A stretch of DNA of 64,000 bases from Areca catechu (Eukaryota; Streptophyta; Magnoliopsida; Arecales; Arecaceae): the NCBI GenBank assembly GCA_021397845.1, contig CM038050.1:146009980-146073979 (forward strand). Reading direction: 5' to 3'. Below are positions 22,040 to 32,438 of this stretch, piece after piece. Below the pieces are notes generated by a model. That model had not been told where the DNA came from. It saw only the letters and a program-made list of their open reading frames with translations, and searched no databases. Positions within the stretch are counted from its first letter, which is position 1. Each line of letters starts with the position of its first letter. A program made the position numbers and the translations under genes.

Positions 22040-22871
22040 CCGGCCCCGTCGATGGGTCCACCTTGGCGTCAGAAAGGTTCTGCTTTGACAGCAAGACCTC
22101 CAAAGAGGGGATCTGGGCGGTGCGAAGCTGCTCGTAGTCGTCCTGATCAGCTGCATCAATCGCGGAGATCCGGTTAGGGGATAGATCCGGCTCGCTCTAG
22201 GCCCCCAGTCGACCCCCTCGACGTCCGCGAAGAAAAATTTACTCTTCCACCCTTTGATGGAAGAGAGGAGCTTGAATCTTATGCCCTTCGCGCGAGAAGA
22301 CAAGGACCACCACCCGTCCTCGGTCGGGTGGCGTTTCAGGGTGACAAATGCCCTGAACAAGGAGAACCGGGAGAAGAACCCATGGACATGGTAGAGTACG
22401 ATGAAGGAGAAGATGACCTTGATGGCATTCGGTACCAACTGTGTGGGAACTAAGCGATAGTTGCTCAGAACAGATAGGAAGAATGGGTGAAAGGAAAATC
22501 GGAGACCCTCGCAGAAGGTCTCCTCATAAAAGGCAAGACAGCCTGGGCCACTGGAAGTGACCCACTCCCCGGGGTGGGGGATCATGAGCCGAATAGAAGA
22601 CGTGATGCCATAGGCATCCCGGATGGCCCTTAGCTCCACGGCGGAAATCGTCCAAGCGACCCTGCCCGGACCTGTTGACTGGACAGACTCAGGAGCTGGT
22701 CGAGTAGGAAAGGAAGATAGGTAGGATGAGGAGAAGCCGCCCCCGACTCCCTAACAAACTCGGGGGGGCGGGAAGGGCCAGTCTACTGCTAATTCTAAAC
22801 TGTGTCCCCTCCGACTCCTCATCGGAGGAGGAGAGCACTATCCCTTGGATGGAAGTATCGGGATAAGACAA

Positions 22872-23354
22872 GCTGCAAAGATAACCTAAGAAGAAGGAAG
22901 ACTAGACTCAGAAGAAGAAGCCTACCCCAAAGGGAAAAGAGGAAGAAGGACAGGGCCAATCTGGTTTCCTAAAGAAGAGAAAAATGAAAGCGGATCGTTG
23001 AGAAGGAAGGGTCTGGGTACTGCAACAAGCGCAAAGGAATTGGAAGGATGAGAATTTTGAGTAAAATTTTTCTTTCGCTTCAAAAGGGCCCATCAAATCC
23101 GCACTGTCATGACCCCCTCGCCAACGGATCCGTGCCACGTGCCGCCCTTCGGTGAAAAGGGCATCCCAGCTGCTCAGAATTATGTACCCATATTAACTAC
23201 TCCTCGGACATGGCCACGTGGCACCTCCGCACTGGCTGGCGGGCCATCCCTCGAAGCACCGGCAACCACGGCCATCATTGCACCGAATTTTCACTTTTCC
23301 ACATCAGCATCACCATTACTCCCTTCGGCCCGAGTGCCGCGCACTAACGAGCCT
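22872..23354. other. Region upstream of antisense gene
   Basis: About 480 bp between the antisense start and the purine tract. It should hold the antisense leader and promoter if the gene is expressed from its own promoter. Purine-rich on + at 22890-22960. No sense-strand gene. Confidence 0.5.
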
Positions 23355-23371
23355 CGGGAGTAGGGGGCAAA
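23355..23371 (+). other. Polypurine tract of Gypsy 1
   Basis: gggagtagggggcaaa lies just before TGATG of the 3' LTR, the usual Tat-type form. Confidence 0.8.
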
Positions 23372-25193
23372 TGATGTGTCGAGACCGCTGATGTGGGTAG
23401 CTGACAAGCACCATGACAAAAGAGACTGCATCATCGGGCACCAAGGCAACACCTCAGAATGGACCGTCCTACTGAGCTGAGTTGAGTTCCCTTAAGGCAA
23501 CGAGCTGAGCTCCATCCTCCGCTAGGTCGGGTCCGCTAGCTCGGGATGCCTAGGCCGAAGCTGCCTTCCATCCTCCAGAGCGAGACCTTCGGAGGTTAGA
23601 GCCCTGTGGCCGAGGTTGAGCTCAGCACTCACTCGCCAATGTGGAGCCTCTCCGAGTACACGCCCTTTAGACCGGGTCCACCTTCCATCATCCAGAGCGA
23701 GACCCTTAGAGGTTAGAGCCTTGTGGATGAGGTCGAGCTCAGTGCTCACCCGCCAATGTGGAGCCACTCCGAGCGCGCGCTCTCTGGACCGGGTCCGCCT
23801 TTTGCCCTCCAGAGCGAGACCCTTGGAGGTTAGAGCCCTGTGGCCAAGGTCGAGCTCAGCACTCACCCACCAATGTGGAGCCTCTCTGAGCGCGTGCCCT
23901 CTGGACCGGGTCCACCTTCCACCCTCCAGAGCGAGACCCTCGAAGGTTAGAGCCCTGTGGTCGAGGTCGAGCTCAGCGCTCACCCGTCAATGTGGAGCCT
24001 CTCCGAGTGCGCGCCCTCTAGACTGGGTCTGCCTTCCACCCTCTAGAGCGAGACCCTCCGAGGTTAGAGCCCTATGGTCGAGGTCAAGCTCAGCGCTCAC
24101 CCGCCAATGTGGGGCCTCTCTGAGCGCGCGCCCTCTGGACCGGGTCTGCTTTCTCCACCCTCTAGAGTGAGACCCTCGGAGGTTAGAGCCCTGTGGTCGA
24201 GGTCGAGCTCAGCGCTCACCTGCCAATGTGGAACCTCTCTGAGCGCACGCCCTCTGGACCGGGTCCATCCTCTGCCCTCCAGAGTGAGACCCTTGGAGGT
24301 TAGTGCCCTGTGGTCGAGGTCGAGCTCAGCGCTCACCCACCAATGTGGAGCCTCTCCAAGCGCGCGCCCTCTGGACGGGGCCCGCACTCTTCCCTCTTCC
24401 ATCGAGGTGGCCACACAAGCTCGGAGCATCCAGACCGAAGCAAGCCCTGCCATCCTGAAACACCGGTGAGCTGCCCGAGGACTGCGGAACGGCACCCCCC
24501 ATACCGCCATAACTACCTATTCGACCGTACTTCCAGGGGGATGGGCCAGCCAGAAAGCACGAACCCCTAGGGCGGTAACCCCCAGATCGAGGCTCTGCCA
24601 AGCTTCCTAGAATGGGGCGACCGAAGGGGATGTTAGAACGAATGGAAGCTTCCCCTACCACCTGTCAGGGAAGACGTCTCTCCCATGGCACGGAATCCTG
24701 CCGCACGCGCCTGCCAGCCCAGCGAAGATCCCGAGGCAAGTGCTCAATGGCCAGTTTTCAACTACAAAGAATAATCGACACCCCCAAAAAGGGGGAGGTA
24801 ACAACAACAATCCACGAACACAAGCGCAAGCTCGACCAAGAGGGCGAAATGCCACCACTACCACCACAGCTGAAGGAAAACGAGGGATACAAGGAGAGGC
24901 GGTGGAACAAGGAACCCCTCGTCCCCGCTATCATTCTCCCCCTGCAACGTTTTTGTCTTCACACACATCTTTTACTCCTCCTAGTGCGGAGTCCATCAAG
25001 AGGGGCCCGACCAGGAGGATATGTTCCCCTGGATTGTCACTGACTTGACCGTCGGAGTGCCCCCGCTGGAAATCCCGGCCCGGGTCACTAATCCCTATTT
25101 TTTAGGTCCAAGAGCAGAGGACCGCCAGGCACCGAAGGGAGCGCACTCCGGCACCGGCAGCAACTACGGGCCACGATGATCTTGGTGGCAACA
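23372..25193 (+). repeat. Gypsy 1 3' LTR
   Basis: Starts TGATGTGTCGAGACC and ends GGTGGCAACA, then the target duplication tatat. It has seven 117-bp units (gagacc anchors at 23582, 23699, 23816, 23933, 24050, 24169, 24286), one fewer than the 5' LTR, and a 34-bp segment near 24870-24905 that is absent from the 5' LTR. Confidence 0.92.
23582..24400 (+). repeat. 117-bp tandem repeat, 7 units (3' LTR)
   Basis: Same unit as in the 5' LTR. One interval is 119 bp because of a small insertion near 24150; the rest are 117 bp. Confidence 0.95.
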
Positions 25194-25986
25194 TATATAA
25201 ATACCAAAAATCAAATGGGAAAGAAATCCTTTAGTTAGATCATTGAATATCTTTCAAGGATTCAAGAGTTTAGTGGTTCAAGCCTTCAAGCTTCCAAAGT
25301 TCAAAGAGAGCATCCAAAGTTCACATCATCAAGCTACAATCAAAGGCTTCAACAACTTGAAGACAATATCTTCATCAACATTCAAAGAGCTTCAAAGAAA
25401 TATTTGCTTTATTTTAGAAAGCTTTAATTGTATTCTTTTATATTGTTCTTACATTGTTTACTTAGGGTATTTGGTGAGCCTTGGAAAACCAAAGAGATTT
25501 TTGGTGAGCCTCGGAAAATCAAAGAGGTTTGTTGGTGAGCCTTGTGTGAAAACCAACAAGGTTGTTGGTATGCCTAAGTTATAAAACCAAATAGGTTCTT
25601 GGTTAGCCCGTAAAACCAAGTGAGGTTTTGACTTGTGAGCCTTGTGAAAACAAGTCAGGTTTTGATTAGTGAGCCTGGAAAACTAATCAACTGTAATCTT
25701 GGTGATTATAGTAAAATTTTCAAAGGGATTTTGGAGAGTGGATGTAGGTGCCTTGGAGTGCACTGAACCACTATATATCTTTGTGTTTGTGTGATTGTTT
25801 TATTTGTGCATTTACTTTGTTAATTTCGCTGCATATTATTTTGAAGCACACAAATACTTTGGCAAAACACAAGTACTTGATTTGCAATTAGTATATACTT
25901 GTTTTAGTTCATAATTGAAGTAGCACAAAAAGTTTTATAAAACTCAATTCAACCCCCCTCTTGGGTTGCATCTTCACTGGGCAACA
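25194..25986 (+). repeat. Solo LTR, 3' part
   Basis: Begins with the second copy of tatat (25194-25198). It contains several repeated ggtgagcct segments (25470-25670), then gtggatgtaggtgcc and the conserved 3' end, followed by gactg. Confidence 0.85.
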
Positions 25987-26499
25987 GACTGCCACCTCTA
26001 TGGAGCGGCGCTCCGCCAAGGCACACCGTCTACCATCTCTATGGAGTGGCGCTCTACCAGGACACGCCGCCTGCAACCTCTGTGGAGTGGCATTCCGCCA
26101 GGATGTGACACTTGTATCCCTTATGGAGGAGCATCCTACTGGAGTACCAGGCCTCTTAGCTTACTGTCGACACCTTCTATGGAAAGGCATTCAGCCCGGG
26201 CCATCGCACCCTTCAACCCACCGCTTGTACCACCCAGAAGAGGAAGATTTTATCGGGAGTCTCAGATCCAATAGCATCTCCTACCAGGCCAGTGCTCTGC
26301 CAGGTCCTCAAACATGGTGGCACGATGCCTAGAAGAAGCAATATCCTGTCAGGGTGTCAGGCCCTGTGGCATGCCGCTCACGCTCAAGCGAAAGAGAAGC
26401 GCACTTCATAGTACTTCACTTGCACCCATAGCAAAACCTCCCTACAAGGGCTACAGATCCTTTCTCCCTCCTCCCAGGAAGAGGGGGGACAGGCCTATG
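25987..26499. other. Unassigned sequence with 41-bp tandem repeat
   Basis: After the gactg duplication a 41-bp unit repeats four times, with tatgg-type anchors at 25998, 26039, 26080 and 26121. Its core is ctctatggagtggcgctc, a palindrome-like ggagcggcgctcc in the first unit. A fifth related word appears at 26177. The rest (26190-26499) shows no coding signal. It may be the outer part of the Gypsy 2 5' LTR, since element A separates it from that LTR, but no direct similarity was seen. Confidence 0.55.
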
Positions 26500-27442
26500 T
26501 GATGGGGGACGAACTCTAACTAATGATGCATGCAGGGGATGACATGAAAAGGATCATCATAAAAGAAAAAATCATATTATTATGAACAATGATTTTTGAT
26601 TTTTTTATTTTTTTTGTTTGATTCCTGAAAGCTAGTCAATATTAGGTTAGGGTTTCATGCAATAGTTAGAGTCATACCCACATTCTAGAAACTATCAAGG
26701 AAGAAAAATCAGGATCCTAGGACTAACAAATCCTATTAGGTACATATTCAATCTTCAAAACTCGGAGAAAGTGACTTAGAATGGATTAGTTTTACCTAGC
26801 AATGACGTTCTTGAAATCGTAGAAGAGACTCTCTCAACTCGGATTGGCGCCTGGACGAAGAGGTCGCTTTCCCGTGTTTCCATCGGCTTTTTATTAGATT
26901 GATTTGAGGCAAAGAAAACCTTCATCTGAGGATCACTTCTCTTGTGGGATCCTACAAACATCATGGGTTAGGATAAAAGATGATAAAAAAATTAGAAATA
27001 GAAAGTTGGAGGTGGAGAAGATCAGAAGAGGTGCTAGAGGCTGATCGGAGGCCTGAATTGATGTTGGATGCCAGGGGCTACTTGGTGGGTGCGGCCTTGG
27101 AGATGTGATGGATGCCTGGCTTCTTGAGGTGGGCATCTTGGAGTGGAGAGAGAAAATCTGGCGGTTAGGGTTTGATGGAGGATGAAAGGTGGCGGCCTAG
27201 GTAAAGGTGGAAGGGGTGGCCAAGATGGAGGCAAGAAGTGGGCATCCTAGGGCTAGGTCTTTTTTTCTTTTCTTTTTTTTGATAAATGCATCTTACGTGC
27301 CCTCCCTGCGAAGTGAATTTTGGGTCTCACACCCTCTCCCTCATGGAGCATCAATGCATGAAACTTGCACGAAAAAATAAAGAAAAGAACACTTTTTCAT
27401 TAACTTTCATCATTAGTCATTACAAAAAGGAGGAGGGGTGGG

Positions 27443-27453
27443 GTATTTATAGA
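27443..27453 (-). promoter_or_regulatory. TATA box in element A LTR
   Basis: TCTATAAATAC on the - strand. The right LTR keeps TCTATAAATAT at 50982-50992. Confidence 0.65.
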
Positions 27454-27702
27454 GATTCACCCACCCCTGTCCCTATCAAAGTTGGAGTACAAATTCTTGT
27501 CAAAGTGGGAGTACAAAATTTGAGTGGGAGGAGTACAAAGTTTGATTAGAATTAGAAGACTAGACTCCTTGAAGGATTGGGCTGCTGACTCCTTGTTGGA
27601 CTTGGAAGCTTTGACTTTTCTCCATAAGCTTGGACTGGTATGAAATCCTCTTGGGCTTGGACTGCTTTGACTTCTCCACTCCCTGGTGGGCTTGGACTAG
27701 GA

Positions 27703-27867
27703 GGGGCGCTAACCATGCTTAGACATTGACTGGGGCACCAACTTCTGGGCTTTGACTGGTGGGGCACCAAGCAAGAATGTGCCTGAGGGGGCGCCCTTCA
27801 CTTGTGGGCTTGGGGTGCCAACCTTTGGAAGCCTGGGGCGCCATTGGCTTGGAGGTCTGGGGTGCCA
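27703..27867 (-). promoter_or_regulatory. GGGGYRCCA box array upstream of the TATA box
   Basis: Seven copies of ggggcgcta, ggggcacca, ggggcgccc, ggggtgcca or ggggcgcca (27703, 27732, 27761, 27788, 27812, 27835, 27859) with spacing of about 24-29 bp. On - they lie 250-420 bp upstream of the TATA box. The right LTR has the same row at 51237-51402 with more mismatches. Confidence 0.55.
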
Positions 27868-28210
27868 TGTGCTAGTGGGCCTGGGGCAGCTTGAAAAGGG
27901 TCCATACGCTAGGATCTTGGGGCTTGAGTGGGGGTCCAAGTAGATCTCCTCATGGTCTTGACTTGAATGAAAGAATACACGTTACAGGACTCAATGAACA
28001 TACTTGTCTAGACTAAAAACAATTGAACTCACTTGACACTTGACTGAACCGAAACAAATGGGGTCAAGCAATAGGACTCAATTAGACTTAGAACTCAAGT
28101 GGCTCACTTTATTATAGGACTCAATTAAAAAAAATAGACTTCCCAACACATGAATTAGAGAACAAAAATTGGAACCTTGAAATTCTGGTCCGCTCCTGAT
28201 GTCCTCATCA

Positions 28211-28481
28211 ATTCTCCCAGGGTAGGAGGAACTCGACCCTGTCGAGTAAAGGTCAATCTGGCTCTGGTGGGTCTGGGTTGAGGCGTTGCAGATCCTCTCA
28301 AGTGATCCACGAATCCTCAAATCTCAGTCAACCTTGCCAACGAACCAAGTGACAGGGTAGCCTTTGGTCCAGGTATTAATTGCTTGGTCATTCAGGATAC
28401 GCTCAATCATTTTCCTCTCACAGGCTAATTTGATGGTGGACACATAGGGATGGATTCACTCTCAAAGAAAGGGTTAGGCTC
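28211..28481 (-). pseudogene. Element A chromodomain remnant and polypurine tract
   Basis: On -, MIERILNDQAIN and a decayed chromodomain run toward the LTR; the homologous block in element B is clearer. The purine tract ggtagg-aattctccc side (28211-28230 on +, read as cctaccctgggagaat on -) borders the LTR. Frameshifts and stops are present. Confidence 0.7.
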
Positions 28482-28486
28482 AGTAG

Positions 28487-29935
28487 TGATGGGGGACTAA
28501 TATGCATGCAATTTTTTTTGTATGTTTTATATGTGGGGTTGAGTGATTAATTCTCGAATTTCAGATTAAAATAAGTTTTAGGAAATTTTATATGAATTTT
28601 AGAAGATCAGCATGCAGATTAGGACCTAGAAAAGTAGAAAAGAAGGATCGCCGGGACTGAGAAGCCTCGGTTAGGGCAAGTTCTCCTACAATAAAATTAC
28701 TGGAAGTAGAGGGGGTGTACCTGACAACGTCTGTGAAGATCGCAGCAAAAGGGTCTCTCGTTCCTCGACGGATGCGGCCTGAAAAACAGAGCCAAAGACC
28801 CGCGGATACTCGGCTTTCTGCTCGGTGATCCGATTGAGGCTTGGCTGGAGTCGTTGGAGTCGTTGGATTCGTAGAAACTCGGGGACCTGTAAACGACCTG
28901 TCAGGGGTTAGAAAACTCACAAAGGAACAAGAAAACAAAGAAAAAATAGCAAGGGAAGGCTTCTTTTGGAGTGGGCGTCCAGGGATCTGAGATGCTTGTT
29001 GGCAGTAGGAAGATGATTGCAGCACTGGGAAGAAAAAACTCTCGCAAATCCCTTTATGCACACAGCAGGGTATCACACAGCTCAATAGAAGAACTCAAGG
29101 TTTTCATTCATCAAAAATTCTCCCTTCAGACAAGAGGCTAGGGTCCCTTAAATAGACCCTTAACCTTGGGCTCCAAGTAAGGGCACATTAGTCTTTACAT
29201 GAGAATCCTTTTCCCTCTCAAACCCTAGCTAGAAAATAAGGAAACATTAGGTAGAAAAAATCCCTAAAATTTTTCTTGACTTGGCCAACACTCCAAGGAC
29301 ACCTAGGGGGACGTGTTGGGCTTCTAAGAGCAGCAAGGGGCCGGCCCAAAGGGGCCCAGGTGCATGGGTTTGGGCCTCTGGAAGCTGGGGTGGCCTGGTA
29401 GCCAGGTAGCAGGAATATTCCCTGGTATCTTGCTTCTTAGGGGCTTGGGCTTGGCGCCTGGGCTTGATTTCTTTGGGCTAGGATGCAGATGGACCTCTAA
29501 ATCATGGATGCCTTGGTCTATGAATATATTTTGGCATCTGAAAGGAAATATGGGCATCTAGAGGGCATCTGCAAGGAATCAGGGTTTCTGATTTTCCTCC
29601 TGGGGTCTTCAAATCTTCAAGCTGGGTTGGACTTGGGCTAAACTTCCATGTCTTCAATCTGATTGGACTTGGTCTTTACTTGTACGATGTGGTCTTGAGT
29701 CTTCAATATGGTTGAATAGGACTCAAAAAAATAAAATTAGCTCGACATGAGCTGACTAACACTGGACTGAACTAGCTCAACATGAGCTAACTAGTACAGA
29801 ACTGAAACTCAAAATCAATTAAAATGGACTCAGATAGGCTAAGCCCTTATTACAGATGGACTCATAAATTATTGATCAATTCATAGAGGGTTGAAAAGCC
29901 TTTATCTTATTCTGGTGCCTTTGGTATCCCCACCA
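28487..29935 (-). repeat. Element B 3' LTR (left)
   Basis: On + starts TGATGGGGGACTAATATGC and ends CCCCACCA. A TATA-like ctatttaag lies on - near 29150-29160. Confidence 0.92.
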
Positions 29936-29949
29936 ATTCTCCCGGGGTG

Positions 29950-30470
29950 GGAGGAACTCGATCCTGTCGAGTGAAGGTCAGACTGGCTCACATATCTCTC
30001 GAGAAGGTCTGGGTTGAGGCGTTGCAAGTCCTCTCAAAAAATCCATGAATCGTCCGACTCTGGCCGGCCTTGCCATCGGACCAGGAAGCATTGATAGTCA
30101 TGGCCCTGGGTCGTGATGGCTTGATCGTCCAAGATACGCTCGATCCATTCTCCTCTCTCAAGCCAAATTTGTTTGTGGACACTCTAGGTTAGGGTCACTC
30201 ACAATGAAAAGGAATAGGTCTAAAGGCCTCACTAGGTATCGCTGCCGGTTCCCTATACTCAACCAGGTCTGTAATATTGAAGGTAGAACTAATGCCCAAA
30301 TCTGAAGGCAATTCTAACACCTAGGCATTTGATCCAACCTTCTCTATCACTTTAAAAGGTCCGGCTCTGCAAGCATGAAGCTTCTTTTAGGCCTAAGCCT
30401 AACCAAGATAGAATCCACTACATCAAATTCTTTAATCCATCTTTGGGAATTAGCCAGTTATTTCAAAATT
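29950..30470 (-). pseudogene. Element B integrase C-terminus and chromodomain
   Basis: On -, from about 30440: ILVRLRPKRSF then AGPFKVIEKVGSNA and STFNITDLVEYREP, the typical end of a chromovirus integrase. After a short linker a chromodomain follows (30165-29985): WIERILDDQAITTQ, YQCFLVRWQGRPESDDSW and EDLQRLNPDLLERY, with one TGA at the Glu position after SWIF. In chromoviruses this domain reads histone marks and guides integration. It lies next to the purine tract (gggagaat) and the LTR, in its normal place, although nothing of the integrase core precedes it. Confidence 0.85.
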
Positions 30471-30602
30471 AGTGCAGGTGGTGAACATGCTGGGCACATG
30501 CAGACTCCTAACAAGATGATGCAAAGGACTCATACTGATACCTAAAGACTCGACTATGCATTCCTATCGAAGAAAATTTTATTGAACTCTTTGGATCTAA
30601 AC

Positions 30603-32438
30603 CTAATAGATTATAGGTTCTCTAGGTTTGATCCTAGCTTGACATGCACATGAAAATTTACAGTGAACTTCTAGCAAATTCCAAAGAGTATGCCAAAAGT
30701 AAGATGCAAACCTAACATGCGTGATGAATGCATGCAGTATGCTAATCTCAGCTAAATGCAATCTAATGATCCTAGAAATGCTGGAGGTGTCAGGAAATGG
30801 CAGAAAATAGGAAGTGGGTTCAGAATTAGTTTGGTAGGGTAGGGAAAATGGTTCAAGGTTAGTTGGATAAAGTTCGATATAAGAAGGCATGTCAGGGACT
30901 AATCCTAGACTAATGAGGCTAACCTTATGAGGTTGCGGTATAGCTATGGGGTTTGCATAATGGAAGGATGTGTTACTAATCTCAGGGAAGAGGTCCTTAA
31001 TGGAAACTATAGGTGGAGGCTCATCCTGAGGGTACTGATTCAAAGAGATCAAGTCCTTAATAAATTCTTCAGGTTCTTGTATTTTAGGACTAGACTCTAT
31101 AATTTGGCTCTCCTCTATGGTTTCCTTAGGTAAGGCTCTAGCAGCAGAACCTAGGTTCTCTTCCTCTATTTGTTCTTCCACTATAGCTTTAGGTTGGATG
31201 TGGTCAAGGTCAACTACCTCTAGGTTGGCTTCTACCTGGGTATCTATTGGGTCAGCTAATTCTAGGTCATCTAAAGGTGTCTCCTCTTCTCCCTCATACT
31301 CATCCACTAAGTTTGCATCAGCTTCATACACTTCCGCGTTAATGTAAGCCTTGTCAATCTCAGGAATGGTTGGAGAAGGTCGGCTAGGAGAAAATTGGCT
31401 AGGTCCTGGTTTCTGATTATGGACACTAATACTAGTAGGTTCAGGTTGCCTAAGGGGTAGTGGCTCACAACTGGGCTCATATTTAGGGATGCTAATCCTA
31501 TGGGGTTCAAGTTGACTAAGGGAAACCTGACTAGTACTAGATTGATACTTAAGGGTTATGGGTTCTCTGGGCTCATAGGACAAGGGTGCAGATCTATGGG
31601 TCATGGGATTATAGGATCTGGGGTCATAGGATTTTGGGTCAGCTCTATGGTCAGGTTCTAAGGATGGATCATGGTATGGGGTCCTCCTAAGGTTGGGCTC
31701 TCTATATGGGTTAGGATATTAAGTCCTCCTAGGGTTGGACTCCCTATATGGGTTAGAATACTGGGTTCTCCTAGGGTTGGACTCCCTATATGGGTCAGAA
31801 TATTGGGTGTTGGGTCTACTAGGCTCATAGGGTGTGGGTGCATAGGATCTTTGATCATGGGATCTAGAGTCATAGGATCTAGGTTCATAGGTTATGGATT
31901 CATAGGTTCTAGGTTCATAGGATTTGGAGTCATAAGATCTATAGGTTGTGGGTATACTAGGCTTTTAGGGAGAGGGTAAATAGGATCTATCTTCCTGGTC
32001 TATAAAATCCTGATTGGGTCTTCTAGGACTAACCTTAGGGATTGGGTCATGACGATGGGCTCTCCTAGGTTCAGCCTCAAGGTATGGATCAGGGTTTGGG
32101 GTCCTCCTAGGTTGAGGATTGTAGTACGGGTCAGGATAAGGGACTCTCCTAGGTTCGACCTCATGGTATAGATCAGGGTTTGGGATCCTCCTAGGTTGAG
32201 GGGAATCAGGATCTGGCTCAGACTGTGACCCATGGGTTTTTTTTGGGGTCCCTACCCAGACTTTTAACTGATCAAACCTATTGGCAAGATGGTCAATTCT
32301 ATCATTGGTTTGAATACGAGACTGAGTTAACTGGGTCATCTGGGTAGTCATCTGGGTAGTTATCTGGGTAGCCATCTGGGCCATTTGATCAGCTAGGGCT
32401 TTTATTTAGGCTTGTAAATTTTCCATGGGTTCAGACAT
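30603..32438 (-). pseudogene. gag: Element B gag-like gene
   Basis: Starts at ATG 32438 (MSEPMENLQA) and stays in one frame to the stop at 30603, broken only by three stops: codon 11, TAA at 31965, and one near 31720 inside a repeat. The N-terminal part has a short coiled coil (QITTQMTTQMTQLTQSRIQ, DRIDHLANRFDQLK). Next come degenerate repeats of about 11 residues such as PNPDPYLEAEPRRA and SDPYRESNPRRT, then SYEPRSYD-type repeats. An acidic region (EYEGEEETPLDDLELADP) and a Pro-rich tail end it. No zinc knuckle is visible. It probably represents a divergent or truncated Gag; function is inference. Confidence 0.7.

Larger units (their letters stand above)
20552..22871 (-). pseudogene. Gypsy 1 antisense gene (putative gypsy-type transposon protein), with introns
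   Basis: Read on -, the N-terminal part starts at ATG 22871 (MSYPDTSIQGIVLSSSDEESEG), shifts frame, then gives a block like the 'putative gypsy type transposon' domain: WVTSSGPGCLAFYEETFCEGLRF-type text, NYRLVPTQLVPNAIKV, and KGWKSKFFFADVEGVDW (22640-22195). Two canonical GT-AG introns of 77 and 78 bp follow (21963-22039, 21305-21382). The last exon is a long coiled coil rich in Ala, Glu and Lys (ELQECLDHEQGQLRKKAEEL, then a conserved FKGFMYLRHLVEGF-like end). Two adjacent stops near 21240 and several frameshifts disable this copy. Antisense ORFs at this place are known in Tat elements; the function is not known to me. Confidence 0.75.
11565..25193 (+). mobile_element. Gypsy 1: Tat-type LTR retrotransposon with antisense gene
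   Basis: 13.6 kb, flanked by perfect tatat duplications. LTRs are 1905 bp (11565-13469) and 1822 bp (23372-25193); the difference is explained by one 117-bp repeat unit and a 34-bp indel. The interior reads PBS, gag, PR-RT-RNaseH-second RNase H-IN on +, a 93-bp tandem array, then a gene on - and the purine tract. A second RNase H and an antisense ORF between IN and the 3' LTR are known traits of Tat-lineage Gypsy elements. Much higher GC than its surroundings. All gag-pol frames are broken. Confidence 0.93.
11557..25205 (+). promoter_or_regulatory. TATA box of solo LTR, interrupted by Gypsy 1
   Basis: Removing Gypsy 1 and one tatat copy joins gatc to tatataaatacc, giving a near-ideal plant TATA box (TATATAAATA) about 40% into the LTR, where a Copia promoter is expected. 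Gypsy 1 therefore landed inside the core promoter. Confidence 0.75.
11068..25986 (+). mobile_element. Solo Copia LTR, split by Gypsy 1
   Basis: The LTR starts TGTTGATTC at 11068 and ends GGGCAACA at 25986. It is flanked by gactg on both sides (11063-11067 and 25987-25991), with no primer site or coding interior of its own, so it is a solo LTR left by LTR-LTR recombination. Its own sequence is 11068-11564 plus 25199-25986, about 1285 bp. It is a relative of the Copia 1 LTR: shared words include a GTGTCGACTCATAG motif, repeated ggtgagcctt segments, gtggatgtaggtgc and the C-tract plus ctcttgggttg end. Confidence 0.92.
26500..28210 (-). repeat. Element A 3' LTR (left)
   Basis: On + it begins TGATGGGGGAC and ends GTCCTCATCA, an inverted TGATG/CATCA terminus. 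On - a good TATA box, TCTATAAATAC, lies at 27443-27453, and seven GGGGYRCCA boxes lie upstream of it at 27703-27867. Confidence 0.88.

Noticed and set aside
27030..27240. Pro-rich frames on - near 27034-27234
   Set aside because: Located in the element A LTR between its end and the TATA box; low complexity and not conserved as protein in the other LTR.
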